This document shows positions 33,587-41,702 of a stretch of 64,000 nt of DNA, one piece after another; positions within the stretch are counted from its first letter, which is position 1, and every line of letters starts with the position of its first letter. Source of the stretch: Arthrobacter ramosus (GTDB lineage Bacteria > Actinomycetota > Actinomycetes > Actinomycetales > Micrococcaceae); assembly GCF_039535095.1 (NCBI RefSeq), contig NZ_BAAAWN010000001.1:620001-684000 (forward strand), read 5' to 3'. A program made the translations under genes and the position numbers. The notes under the pieces are model-generated. The model was not told where the DNA came from. It ran no database searches and saw only the letters and a program-made list of their open reading frames with translations.

Positions 33587-34405
33587 ATGGACCTCGTTGG
33601 CTTCCTGAAATACGCGGGCTCCGCTGCGAGAACCTCCACCGTGAAGCAGGCCGGCTTCTCCGAACGCGTCATCCGAGCGGCGGTTGCTGGAGGCGAGATC
33701 GTGCGGCGACGCTGGGGTGTACTGGCCTTGCCCGTCGCTCAGGAGGACGTCGTCGCAGCCCTCAGCGCAAACGGGCTGCTCACCTGCGCATCCGGGGCCC
33801 GGCACCATGGCATCTGGGTTTTGCATGAACCCCGGACCCTCCATTTGCTGTGCAGGCACGGCAAGGCCCAGGATTTTGTGGTCCACCGTGAGTCAGTCGT
33901 GGAGACCCGGCACATCGGACCCGTGGCCAGCCTGACAGACACGCTGCTGCATTCCCTCCGATGCCTGCCTGAAATTGAGGCGGCCATCATGGTGGAAAGT
34001 GCCCTCCTTCAAGGGCGGACGAATCTTGATTACCTCCGTGAGAGGCTTCCGGGTAACCGGAACGGGGCGGCACGAAAGGTGCTCACACTGGTCGACGGTT
34101 CGGCAGATTCTCCGATCGAGGTCGTGGCGCGGACACTTTTCCGGAATGCAGGGATCCATACCGAGACGCAGGTCGAATTGCCCGGAATCGGCATTGTGGA
34201 CTTCTTGCTGGAGGGAAGGCTGATCGTGGAGGTCGACGGCGAGAGCCACCTGCAGCCTCGGCAAGTCAAGAAGGACAGGCGACGCAACAACGCAGGAACG
34301 GTGAAAGGCTTTCTGGTTCTCAGATACGACTATTCGCAGATCGTGTATCAGCGGGACACAGTGCTTGCCGAGGTTCTCCAGGTCCTACGCCAAAGAGGCC
34401 GCTGA
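33587..34405 (+). CDS. DUF559/Vsr-like endonuclease-fold protein
   Basis: 272 residues. The N-terminal part is an AbiEi-like winged helix (AARTSTVKQAGFSERVIRAA; GARHHGIWVL). The C-terminal domain is a clear DUF559/Vsr-type PD-(D/E)XK fold: SPIEVVARTLFRNAG, VELPGIGIVDFLLEG, IVEVDGESHLQPRQVKKDR and LVLRYDYSQIV, with Asp in VDF, Glu in VEVDG and Lys/Arg following. This fold hydrolyses DNA in Vsr and relatives; the activity here is unproven. The start is ATG 33587 behind GGAG. It shares its upstream nonamer with the two AbiEi-like genes and is enclosed by two nested inverted repeats. It is an orphan with no methyltransferase beside it. Confidence 0.72.
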   Translation: MDLVGFLKYAGSAARTSTVKQAGFSERVIRAAVAGGEIVRRRWGVLALPVAQEDVVAALSANGLLTCASGARHHGIWVLHEPRTLHLLCRHGKAQDFVVHRESVVETRHIGPVASLTDTLLHSLRCLPEIEAAIMVESALLQGRTNLDYLRERLPGNRNGAARKVLTLVDGSADSPIEVVARTLFRNAGIHTETQVELPGIGIVDFLLEGRLIVEVDGESHLQPRQVKKDRRRNNAGTVKGFLVLRYDYSQIVYQRDTVLAEVLQVLRQRGR

Positions 34406-34406
34406 A

Positions 34407-34421
34407 ACTCCCCGGTTTTTG
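34407..34421. repeat. inner inverted repeat, right, of the DUF559 gene
   Basis: ACTCCCCGGTTTTTG begins one base after the TGA stop. It complements 33498-33511 and ends in a T-run, so it might also help termination. Confidence 0.55.
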
Positions 34422-34487
34422 CCAGGCCAAGCCATACCGAGAGAGGAACAGCCCCGGAAACTAGGGGATCGGGAGCGAGGCTCAGCC

Positions 34488-34499
34488 CAAAGGTGGGGA
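34488..34499. repeat. outer inverted repeat, right, of the DUF559 gene
   Basis: CAAAGGTGGGGA is the reverse complement of TCCCCACCTTTG at 33428-33439. Confidence 0.5.
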
Positions 34500-34528
34500 G
34501 AAAGCTCCGGCCTCCGCTGAAGAAACCC

Positions 34529-34954
34529 TCAGTCTTCTTCGTCGCTGAAAGCCCAGTCGAACATGTCGAACACGAACTCGGAGAAGGTGCCTTCTTCGGA
34601 TTTCCACTGTCCGCGGGCGTTGTTGCGACGCCACACGATGGGATCCGGGACGCCGAGGTCGCCTACACGGAAGCCCCAGGTGAACTGCTCTTCCTCGTCC
34701 TCCAGGAACATGAGGAAGCCTTCGTCGTCCACTTCGAGCTCTTCGGGGTCCCAGAAGTAGTGGTAGGCCTCCATGAGGTCCTCACAGCCACCGAGGGCGA
34801 GGTAGAACTCGCGCAGGACCATGGGAATGGTGAAGGTGTGGGCTGACAGGGCCTCGTCCAGCTCAGCGGCGGACAGCCCATCTTCTTCCTGCCATTCGTC
34901 CTCGAGATACTTCGGTACAAGCGCGCGGAATTTCTCGAGGAACATGTCAGTCAT
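34529..34954 (-). CDS. acidic SMI1/KNR4 (SUKH)-like protein
   Basis: 141 residues, strongly acidic (ending FSDEED), with no signal peptide or membrane segment. The pattern VLREFYLALGGCEDLMEAYHYFW, then GFLMFLEDEEEQFTWGFRV and DPIVWRRNN, resembles SMI1/KNR4-type SUKH proteins. Many of these are immunity proteins for polymorphic toxins, others housekeeping. No toxin gene is adjacent, so an orphan immunity gene or another role are both open. It lies 13 bp after the TRIC-like gene and may be co-transcribed. TAGGAT lies 6 nt before the ATG, so a leaderless start is also possible. Confidence 0.5.
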   Translation of the reverse strand: MTDMFLEKFRALVPKYLEDEWQEEDGLSAAELDEALSAHTFTIPMVLREFYLALGGCEDLMEAYHYFWDPEELEVDDEGFLMFLEDEEEQFTWGFRVGDLGVPDPIVWRRNNARGQWKSEEGTFSEFVFDMFDWAFSDEED

Positions 34955-34967
34955 GCTCCCATCCTAG

Positions 34968-35651
34968 CTAATCGCGGCCACGTGAATCGGCGCCCGAGGA
35001 GACCCCGGCGCGGTGCCATCCCCGGACCGCCAAGGGCACCCGCCAACCGCGCCGCCAAGCCACCACCCGGAAGGCGAAAACCCAGGCTGCAATCACCCCG
35101 GCTGTCACACCGTTGAAGGCTCCGATGTTCCAGAGCAGGGCCGTCAGGGCGGCTCCCGTGAAGGCCGGCAAGGCGTAGAGGTCCCGGGCATTGAAGAGTG
35201 TGGGAATTTCGTTGGCCGTGATGTCGCGGAGCAAGCCGCCGCCCACGGCCGTGGTGACGCCCAGGAGGATTGCAGCCACCGGATTCATGCCGGCGGCCAG
35301 TGCCTTGAGCGTCCCGGTGATGCAGAACAAAGCCAGGCCGCCGGCGTCGAACAGGGTCAAGAGGGACGTGAAGCGCTGGATACTCGAAAAAAGGAAGTAC
35401 ACGAGCACCGCGGCCAACAAGGGCGGCAGCAGATAGACCGGGTTGGTGAACGCCGCGGGCGGTCCGGCGTTGATCACGATGTCGCGGATGACACCGCCGC
35501 CCAAGGAAACCAGCGAAGCCAAGAGAACCGAGCCGATGATGTCGAACTGCTTCTTCGCCGCGAGCAAGGATCCGGACACGGCGAAAAAGAAGACGCCGGC
35601 CAGATCCAGCCATACCAGCGCGAGGTCAAAAGTGAACAAATGCAGCTCCAT
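34968..35651 (-). CDS. TRIC/UPF0126 (YadS-type) membrane channel protein
   Basis: 227 residues with seven predicted membrane segments and the internal duplication of UPF0126. Each half carries a glycine-rich signature: LVSLGGGVIRDIVI in the first and TAVGGGLLRDITANEIP in the second. Family members form trimeric channels reported to pass K+ or related cations; others are annotated as glycine transporters. The start is ATG 35651. It diverges from the sirohydrochlorin chelatase gene over 51 bp. Confidence 0.85.
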   Translation of the reverse strand: MELHLFTFDLALVWLDLAGVFFFAVSGSLLAAKKQFDIIGSVLLASLVSLGGGVIRDIVINAGPPAAFTNPVYLLPPLLAAVLVYFLFSSIQRFTSLLTLFDAGGLALFCITGTLKALAAGMNPVAAILLGVTTAVGGGLLRDITANEIPTLFNARDLYALPAFTGAALTALLWNIGAFNGVTAGVIAAWVFAFRVVAWRRGWRVPLAVRGWHRAGVSSGADSRGRD

Positions 35652-35689
35652 TCTTCGTTCACAGACGGGCGATCATGCTCGCCCAACGT

Positions 35690-35702
35690 TACGCTTGCAC
35701 GC
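35690..35702 (+). promoter_or_regulatory. -10 box of the chelatase gene, leaderless start
   Basis: TACGCT at 35690-35695 is followed by 7 nt before the ATG at 35703. No ribosome site is seen. Confidence 0.4.
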
Positions 35703-36401
35703 ATGAACAGCCCCGTCTTGATCGCGTGCGCCCACGGAACCCGGAACATCCAGGGGCAAGCCGCTATCCGCCAGGTCATGGCCGAGATTGAGGCGCTCCG
35801 GCCCGGACTGACCGTCGTTGAGGCATACGTGGACGTCCAGGAGCCCGAGTTGAGCGGCGTGGTGGCCGGCCTCCCGGAAGGCACGCTCGCCGTCGTCGTT
35901 CCCTTGCTGCTCAGCACCGGCTACCACGTCAAGGTGGACATCCCCAAGGCGATCAAGTCCCGCCCGGAGGTGTCCGCGGCGCCGCCGCTGGGGCCGGATC
36001 CGCGGCTCGCGGAGCTGCTCGCCGCGCGGTTGCGCGATTCGGGCCTGGGCGACGACGACGGCGTCCTCCTGGCCGCCGCGGGCTCATCGCTGCCGGACGG
36101 TTCCGTCGATTCGGAAGAGCAAGCGCGCCAGCTCGCAGAGTTGCTGCCCAATCGGGTGCGCGTCGCCTATGGCGCCAGTGCCGAACCGAACGTGCCCGAC
36201 GGCGTCGCGGCCTTGCGCGCGGAAGTCACCGAAGACGGCGGCCGGGTCGTTGTGTCCTCGTATCTGCTGGCCACGGGCTACTTCCACGACCAGCTGTCCA
36301 AGGCCGGGGCCGACGTCGTGACGGCACCGCTGCTGCCTTCTCCAGTGCTCGCGGAGATCGCCCTGGAACGCTACGACGCGGTGGTTGCCGCTAGCTCCTG
36401 A
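35703..36401 (+). CDS. sirohydrochlorin chelatase (CbiX/SirB family)
   Basis: 232 residues forming two CbiX-type half-domains. The first has VLIACAHGTRN with the metal-site His, VEAYVDVQEPEL and VVVPLLLSTGYHVKVDIP with a second His. The second has VRVAYGASAEPNVPDG and VVSSYLLATGYFHDQL. Position next to sulfite reductase indicates iron insertion into sirohydrochlorin, the last step of siroheme synthesis, rather than cobalt insertion for B12. The start is ATG 35703; the frame is open much further upstream, but that part is antisense to the TRIC-like gene. CysG, encoded at 48437, would make its substrate. Confidence 0.85.
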   Translation: MNSPVLIACAHGTRNIQGQAAIRQVMAEIEALRPGLTVVEAYVDVQEPELSGVVAGLPEGTLAVVVPLLLSTGYHVKVDIPKAIKSRPEVSAAPPLGPDPRLAELLAARLRDSGLGDDDGVLLAAAGSSLPDGSVDSEEQARQLAELLPNRVRVAYGASAEPNVPDGVAALRAEVTEDGGRVVVSSYLLATGYFHDQLSKAGADVVTAPLLPSPVLAEIALERYDAVVAASS

Positions 36402-36475
36402 GCGGGATTTTAGAATGCACAGCGAGGCCAGGTGAACAAGGCCCGACGGCGGTTCGTGACGAAATGTTTCCCTAG

Positions 36476-36528
36476 GTGACTTTCCGTTTCCCGGACCTTT
36501 GTTACGCCTCTCTGGCCAGCCCTACAGT
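36476..36528 (+). promoter_or_regulatory. sulfur-gene promoter A (sulfite reductase operon), leaderless
   Basis: GTGACTTTCCGTTTCCCGG at 36476-36494, 4 nt, TTGTTA at 36499, 18 bp, TACAGT at 36523-36528, then 6 nt to ATG 36535. The same layout occurs before the ssu leader peptide (41645) and cysG (48379). The upstream box is a candidate activator or repressor site. Confidence 0.65.
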
Positions 36529-36534
36529 CGATGC

Positions 36535-38280
36535 ATGACTGATACAGCTCTAGCCGGAGCGTCTGCGGACGAGGCTGCCCCCAAGCGCCCGGCCCGCACC
36601 GCCCGTCCTGCCGCTAAACCCCACGGCCAGTGGAAGGTTGACGGCACCGCGCCGCTCAACGCCAACGAAACCTGGAAGCAGGAAGACAGCGGGCTGAACG
36701 TCCGTGAGCGTATCGAGTCTGTCTACTCCAAGCATGGCTTCGACTCGATCGATGGCACGGACCTGCACGGCCGTTTCCGCTGGTGGGGCCTCTACACCCA
36801 GCGCAAGCCCGGGATCGACGGCGGCAAGACCGCCACGCTTGAGCCGCACGAGCTCGAGGACAAGTACTTCATGCTCCGTGTGAGGATCGACGGCGGTGCG
36901 CTCACCACCGAGCAACTACGCGTCATCGGCCAGATCTCCGTGGACTTCGCCCGCGGCAGCGCCGACCTGACCGACCGCCAGAACATCCAGCTGCACTGGA
37001 TCCGCGTGGAGGATGTCCCGGAAATCTGGCGCCGCCTCGAATCCGTCGACCTGTCCACCACCGAGGCTTGCGGCGACGTGCCGCGTGTCATCCTGGGTTC
37101 CCCGGTTGCCGGCATCGCCAAGGACGAGATCATCGACCCCACGCCGCTGATCAACGAACTCGCGGAGCGCTTCATCGGCGACCCGGAGCTCGCCAACCTG
37201 CCGCGCAAATACAAGACCGCCATCACAGGCCACCCCTCGCAGGACGTTGTCCACGAAATCAACGACTTCGGCCTGGTCGGAATGGTCCACCCCGAACTCG
37301 GCGTCGGCTATGACCTCTGGGTGGGAGGCGCGCTTTCCACCAACCCGATGCTCGCCAAGCGGCTCGGCGCGTTCGTGAAGCCCGAGGAAGCCGCTGAAGT
37401 GTGGCTCGGCGTCACCAGCATCTTCCGCGACTACGGTTACCGCCGCATGCGCACCAAGGCACGCCTGAAGTTCCTCCTGGCCGACTGGGGTCCCGAGAAG
37501 TTCCGCCAGATCCTCGAGGACGAATACCTCGGCTTCAAGCTTGCCGACGGCCCCGCAGCGCCCAAGCCCTCGACTCCGGGTGACCACGTCGGCATCCACG
37601 AGCAGAAGGACGGCAAGTTCTTCATCGGCGCCACACCCTTGGCTGGTCGCCTTTCTGGCAGCCAGCTCGTGAAGCTCGCGGACACCCTCGAAGCCCGTGG
37701 CTCCTTCCGCCTGCGCACTACTCCGCACCAGAAGATCGTTGTGCTCGACGTCGCCAAGGAGCAGGTGGAACCGCTCGTAGCCGAGCTGGACACCCTGGGC
37801 CTCTCCGCCCGCCCGTCCGTCTTCCGCCGCGGCACGATCGCCTGCACCGGCATCGAATTCTGCAAGCTCGCCATCGTGGAAACCAAGGTCACGGCTGCCA
37901 CCGCCGTCGCTGAACTGGAACGCCGCCTGGCCGACCTTGCCGACAGCGGCCAATTGCCCCAGGCACTGTCCCTGCACATCAACGGCTGCCCCAACTCCTG
38001 CGCCCGCATCCAGACCGCGGACATCGGGCTCAAGGGCATGATGCTGCCAACGCCCGACGGCGACCCCACCCCGGGTTTCCAGGTTCACTTGGGCGGCGGG
38101 CTGGCTTCGTCCAGCCGCGAAGAAGCAGGCCTCGGACGCACCGTGCGCGGCCTCAAGGTCTACGTCGAGGACCTGCCCGATTACGTAGAGCGGGTAGTCC
38201 GGAAATTCGTGGCCGACCGCGCCGAAGGCCAGACCTTCGCCGAATGGGCACACTCCGCAGATGAAGGAGATCTCCAGTGA
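36535..38280 (+). CDS. ferredoxin-dependent sulfite reductase
   Basis: 581 residues with the double sulfite/nitrite reductase repeat. RFRWWGLYTQRKPGIDGG is a substrate-side region. TDRQNIQLHWI and LRTTPHQKIVVLDV are the two ferredoxin-type half-domains. ACTGIEFCKLA and NGCPNSCARIQ supply the four Cys that bind the [4Fe-4S]-siroheme centre. The neighbours cysH, cysD and cysN show that the substrate is sulfite rather than nitrite. The product is sulfide for cysteine synthesis. The start is ATG 36535, 6 nt after the -10 box. It is first in an operon sir-cysH-cysD-cysN with 4-, 4- and 1-bp overlaps. Electrons should come from ferredoxin reduced by FprA. Confidence 0.92.
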   Translation: MTDTALAGASADEAAPKRPARTARPAAKPHGQWKVDGTAPLNANETWKQEDSGLNVRERIESVYSKHGFDSIDGTDLHGRFRWWGLYTQRKPGIDGGKTATLEPHELEDKYFMLRVRIDGGALTTEQLRVIGQISVDFARGSADLTDRQNIQLHWIRVEDVPEIWRRLESVDLSTTEACGDVPRVILGSPVAGIAKDEIIDPTPLINELAERFIGDPELANLPRKYKTAITGHPSQDVVHEINDFGLVGMVHPELGVGYDLWVGGALSTNPMLAKRLGAFVKPEEAAEVWLGVTSIFRDYGYRRMRTKARLKFLLADWGPEKFRQILEDEYLGFKLADGPAAPKPSTPGDHVGIHEQKDGKFFIGATPLAGRLSGSQLVKLADTLEARGSFRLRTTPHQKIVVLDVAKEQVEPLVAELDTLGLSARPSVFRRGTIACTGIEFCKLAIVETKVTAATAVAELERRLADLADSGQLPQALSLHINGCPNSCARIQTADIGLKGMMLPTPDGDPTPGFQVHLGGGLASSSREEAGLGRTVRGLKVYVEDLPDYVERVVRKFVADRAEGQTFAEWAHSADEGDLQ

Positions 38281-39044
38281 CCAATCCCCAGCCACTCCCC
38301 AAGCTCGGAGACTCGACAGGGAGACCTGGTGGCCGTGGGCCCTTCCAGCGATCCCACGACGAACTCAAGGCCCTCGCCGAATCCGGTGCCGCAGAGCTCG
38401 GCTGGAACGCGCCCGCCCGCGACGTCATCGCCTGGGTGGCCCGCAACTTCGAACTGCCCGCCGTCGCGGTGGCCTGCTCCATGGCCGACGCCGTGCTGCC
38501 GGCCCTCGTCGCGGACCAGTTCCCCGGCGTCGACGTCCTCTTCCTGGAGACCGGCTACCACTTCCCGGAAACCCATGCCACACGGGACGAAGTCGCTGCG
38601 AACCTGCGGGTGAACATCGTGGACGTGCTCCCGGAAAACACGGTCGAGCAGCAGGACCGCCTTCTCGGCAAGGACCTGTTTGCCCGCGACGCCGCCCAGT
38701 GCTGCGCGCTCCGCAAGGTCCAGCCGCTGCGCCGGACCCTCGCCGGCTACGAAGTCTGGTTTACCGGAGTCCGCCGCGACGAGGCCCCCACCCGGACCAA
38801 CACCCCGCTAATCACCTGGGACGAGACCAACGGCCTGGTCAAGGTCAACCCGATGGCCGACTGGAGCTTTGACCAGTTGGTCCAGTACTCCGAAGACAAC
38901 ATCCTTCCCGTCAACCCCCTTCTGAGCCAGGGCTACCCGTCCATCGGATGCCAGCCCTGCACCAGGAAAGTGGCCCCGGGAGCGGACCCCCGCTCCGGCC
39001 GCTGGGCAGGAACCGACAAGACAGAATGCGGACTACACGTATGA
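38277..39044 (+). CDS. cysH: assimilatory APS reductase (CysH, iron-sulfur type)
   Basis: 255 residues of the PAPS/APS reductase family. VACSMADAVLPAL stands at the PP-loop position, LFLETGYHFPETH binds substrate, and ECGLH with the catalytic Cys closes the protein. Cys pairs DAAQCCALRK and GCQPCTRK are the CC...CxxC signature of a [4Fe-4S] cluster. Its presence points to adenylyl sulfate (APS) rather than PAPS as substrate, and no cysC-type kinase is visible. The GTG start overlaps the sulfite reductase stop by 4 bp. Confidence 0.9.
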   Translation: MTNPQPLPKLGDSTGRPGGRGPFQRSHDELKALAESGAAELGWNAPARDVIAWVARNFELPAVAVACSMADAVLPALVADQFPGVDVLFLETGYHFPETHATRDEVAANLRVNIVDVLPENTVEQQDRLLGKDLFARDAAQCCALRKVQPLRRTLAGYEVWFTGVRRDEAPTRTNTPLITWDETNGLVKVNPMADWSFDQLVQYSEDNILPVNPLLSQGYPSIGCQPCTRKVAPGADPRSGRWAGTDKTECGLHV

Positions 39045-40111
39045 GTACCCAAATCACTAACGAGGACCTGGAGTTGTCTGTGCTGGAAACCGACGCTGCC
39101 GAGACGCCGACTGCCGCCCAGGGAGTGGCATCGGGCCTGTCGGAGCCGCGCGCTGGGCTGATCGAAGATCAGCCGCGCGGCGAAGGGGCGGGGGCGGCAG
39201 TCGGCGTCGCAACCCGTGGGCGCCTTTCCAGCCTCGACACCCTGGAGTCCGAGGCCATCCACATCATCCGCGAGGTTGTTGCCGAGTTCGAGAAGCCTGC
39301 GTTGCTGTTCTCGGGCGGCAAGGACTCCGTGGTCATGCTGCACCTGGCAACGAAGGCATTCTGGCCTGGCAAGGTTCCGTTCCCCGTGCTGCACGTGGAC
39401 ACGGGTCACAACTTCCCCGAGGTCATCGACTTCCGCGACCGCACGGTGGAACGCCTGGGCCTCAAGCTCGTTGTTGGCTCCGTGCAGGAGTTCATCGACC
39501 GTGGCGAACTTGCCGAGCGCGCTGACGGTACCCGCAACCCGCTGCAGACCGTGCCGCTGCTGGATGCCATCCAGCGGAACAAGTTCGACGCCGTCTTCGG
39601 CGGCGGCCGCCGCGACGAGGACAAGGCCCGTGCCAAGGAGCGCATCCTGAGCCTGCGCGACGAATTCGGCCAGTGGGATCCCCGCAACCAGCGCCCCGAA
39701 TTGTGGAACCTGTACAACGGCCGCCACACGGTGGGCCAGCACGTCCGCGCGTTCCCCATCAGCAACTGGACCGAGCTGGACGTCTGGCGCTACATCGAGC
39801 GCGAAGGCATTGAGCTGCCCGGACTGTACTACGCCCACGAGCGCGAGGTTTACGAACGCGATGGCATGTGGCGCGCAGTCGGCGAGGTTTCCATGCCGAA
39901 ACCCCATGAGGAAGTCATTACGAAGCTCGTGCGCTACCGAACTGTGGGCGACATGTCCTGCACCGGCGCCGTTCTTTCCGACGCCCGCACGGTTGCCGAC
40001 GTCGTCGTCGAAGTTGCCGCATCCACACTCACCGAACGTGGCGCCACCCGTGCAGATGACCGCATCTCCGAGGCAGCCATGGAAGACCGCAAGAAGGACG
40101 GCTACTTCTAA
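39041..40111 (+). CDS. cysD: sulfate adenylyltransferase small subunit
   Basis: 356 residues. LLFSGGKDSVVMLHLA (about residue 92) is the PP-loop; HVDTGHNFPEVIDFRD, FGGGRRDEDKARAKER and RAFPISNWTELDVWRY are CysD blocks. With the CysN GTPase it adenylates sulfate to APS. The N-terminus is about 60 residues longer than needed before SLDTLESEAIHIIREV. Within this part, codons at 39146-39180 form a perfect-ended palindrome (GGCTGATC gaa GATCAGCC, flanked by CGCGC), encoding RAGLIEDQPRG, possibly a repeat insertion. The ATG overlaps the cysH stop. Confidence 0.92.
   Translation: MSTQITNEDLELSVLETDAAETPTAAQGVASGLSEPRAGLIEDQPRGEGAGAAVGVATRGRLSSLDTLESEAIHIIREVVAEFEKPALLFSGGKDSVVMLHLATKAFWPGKVPFPVLHVDTGHNFPEVIDFRDRTVERLGLKLVVGSVQEFIDRGELAERADGTRNPLQTVPLLDAIQRNKFDAVFGGGRRDEDKARAKERILSLRDEFGQWDPRNQRPELWNLYNGRHTVGQHVRAFPISNWTELDVWRYIEREGIELPGLYYAHEREVYERDGMWRAVGEVSMPKPHEEVITKLVRYRTVGDMSCTGAVLSDARTVADVVVEVAASTLTERGATRADDRISEAAMEDRKKDGYF
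39146..39180. repeat. in-frame palindrome inside the cysD N-terminal extension
   Basis: CCGCGCG ... GGCTGATC, loop GAA, GATCAGCC ... GCGCGG. It is a 35-bp imperfect hairpin within coding sequence, in a part of CysD outside the conserved domain. Only one copy is seen in this window. Confidence 0.5.
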
Positions 40112-41523
40112 TGAGCACTGAGACTTCACTCCTGGAGACCGGCCTACGCGATTCTACTCTGTTCCGCTTCGCCACGGCTGGATCTGTCGACGACGGCAAG
40201 TCCACCCTCGTGGGACGCCTGCTGCACGATTCCAAGGCGATCCTCGCGGACCAACTCGACGCCGTCGCCCGCACCTCGGCGGACCGTGGCTTCGGCGGAG
40301 CCGGTGCCACCGGCAGCCAGGCGATCGACCTCGCCCTCCTGACCGACGGCCTTCGCGCCGAGCGGGAACAGGGCATCACCATCGATGTCGCCTACCGCTA
40401 CTTCGCCACCGACCGCCGCAGCTTCATCCTCGCGGACTGCCCCGGCCACGTGCAGTACACCAAGAACACGGTGACGGGCGCGTCCACTGCCGACGCCGTC
40501 GTCGTACTCATTGACGCCCGCAAGGGAGTCCTGGAGCAGACCCGCCGCCACCTGTCGGTGCTGCAGTTGCTCCGCGTGGCGCACGTGATCGTCGCTGTGA
40601 ACAAGATCGACCTCGTCGACTTCAGCGAGTCTGTCTTCCGCGAGATCGAGACGGACGTGCAGAAGGTTGCCCGCGAGCTTGGCTTGGGCAGCGACGGCAT
40701 TGCCGACGTCGCGGTCATCCCGGTGTCAGCGCTCGACGGCGACAACGTCGTGGACCGCTCGGACCGCACCCCTTGGTACAGCGGCCCGGCCCTGCTCGAG
40801 GTACTCGAAACCCTTCCGGCCGCCGACGAACTCGAAAGCCACCTGGAGAGCTTCCGCTTCCCGGTCCAGTTGGTCATCCGGCCGCAGGGCGCGCTGGCTC
40901 CCGACGCGATCGCCGCAGGGCTCGACGTCGGGGCGTACCGCGACTACCGTGCCTACGCCGGCCAGATCACGGAAGGAACCGTGAAGCTTGGAGACAAGGT
41001 CACCGTCCTGAGCCCGGGCCACGAGCCCAAGATCACCACGATTACCGGTATCGACTTCGCCGGCAGCGAGCTGGCCGAGGCTACTGCTCCGCAGTCGGTG
41101 GCGATCCGCTTGGCCGATGAAATCGACATCGCCCGCGGTGACACCATTGCCGCGGCGGGAACGGTGCGCGAGAGCTCGGCCGATCTGTACGCGGCGCTGT
41201 GCTGGCTTTCGCCCAAGCCGCTGCGCGAAGGTGCCAAGGTGCTCGTGAAGCACGGGACCCGTACCGTCCAGGCGCTCGTCCGCAATGTGACGGGCAAGCT
41301 GGATTTGGCCACGTTCAATGTGGAGGCTGCCTCCAGCCTTGAGTTGAACGACATCGGCAACGCCCAGCTTCGACTGGCCGCGCCGTTGCCGTTGGAGAAC
41401 TACCTGCACCACCGCCGCACGGGTGCGTTCCTGGTGATCGACCCCGCGGACGGCAACACCTTGGCCGCCGGCCTGGTGAAGGACCACCCGGGTGACCACG
41501 AGGACGAACGTTACGTCATCTGA
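40111..41523 (+). CDS. cysN: sulfate adenylyltransferase large subunit (GTPase)
   Basis: 470 residues. GTPase motifs: GSVDDGKSTLVGRLL (G1), GITIDVAYRYF (G2), ADCPGHVQYTKN (G3), NKIDLVD (G4). The EF-Tu-like beta-barrel domains follow. GTP hydrolysis drives APS formation by CysD. There is no CysC kinase domain fused at the C-terminus; the protein ends DHEDERYVI. The ATG overlaps the cysD stop codon by one base. A strong terminator follows 16 bp after the stop. Confidence 0.93.
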   Translation: MSTETSLLETGLRDSTLFRFATAGSVDDGKSTLVGRLLHDSKAILADQLDAVARTSADRGFGGAGATGSQAIDLALLTDGLRAEREQGITIDVAYRYFATDRRSFILADCPGHVQYTKNTVTGASTADAVVVLIDARKGVLEQTRRHLSVLQLLRVAHVIVAVNKIDLVDFSESVFREIETDVQKVARELGLGSDGIADVAVIPVSALDGDNVVDRSDRTPWYSGPALLEVLETLPAADELESHLESFRFPVQLVIRPQGALAPDAIAAGLDVGAYRDYRAYAGQITEGTVKLGDKVTVLSPGHEPKITTITGIDFAGSELAEATAPQSVAIRLADEIDIARGDTIAAAGTVRESSADLYAALCWLSPKPLREGAKVLVKHGTRTVQALVRNVTGKLDLATFNVEAASSLELNDIGNAQLRLAAPLPLENYLHHRRTGAFLVIDPADGNTLAAGLVKDHPGDHEDERYVI

Positions 41524-41539
41524 CATTCTTCGTAACTGG

Positions 41540-41604
41540 AACCGCAGCTTGTTTCCCAAACCCCGCCTTCAAGGTCCGGGATGGGAAACAAGCTGCGGTT
41601 TTTT
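41540..41604 (+). terminator. intrinsic terminator after cysN
   Basis: AACCGCAGCTTGTTTCCCA and TGGGAAACAAGCTGCGGTT pair perfectly over 19 bp, followed by a T-run (41599-41604). It separates the sulfite reductase operon from the ssu-type operon. Confidence 0.8.
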
Positions 41605-41644
41605 GCGCTGGCGACGCCCGAATTGTGACGTCGCATGAACGTGC

Positions 41645-41696
41645 GTGACCCCGGGTTTCCGGGTTATTGAACGGCAAATATGACAGTCCCTATGGT
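41645..41696 (+). promoter_or_regulatory. sulfur-gene promoter C (ssu leader), leaderless
   Basis: GTGACCCCGGGTTTCCGG at 41645-41662, 4 nt, TTGAAC at 41667, 18 bp, TATGGT at 41691-41696, then 6 nt to ATG 41703. It matches promoters A and B in motif, spacing and leaderless geometry. Confidence 0.65.
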
Positions 41697-41702
41697 GAAT
41701 CC

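Noticed and set aside
35013..35702. Long N-terminal extension of the CbiX-type chelatase
   Set aside because: It is antisense to the TRIC-like membrane gene, has no domain, and the CbiX fold begins exactly at ATG 35703 after a -10 box.
36535..38280. Nitrite reductase
   Set aside because: The family also includes nitrite reductases, but overlap with cysH and cysDN and no nitrate genes nearby favour sulfite.
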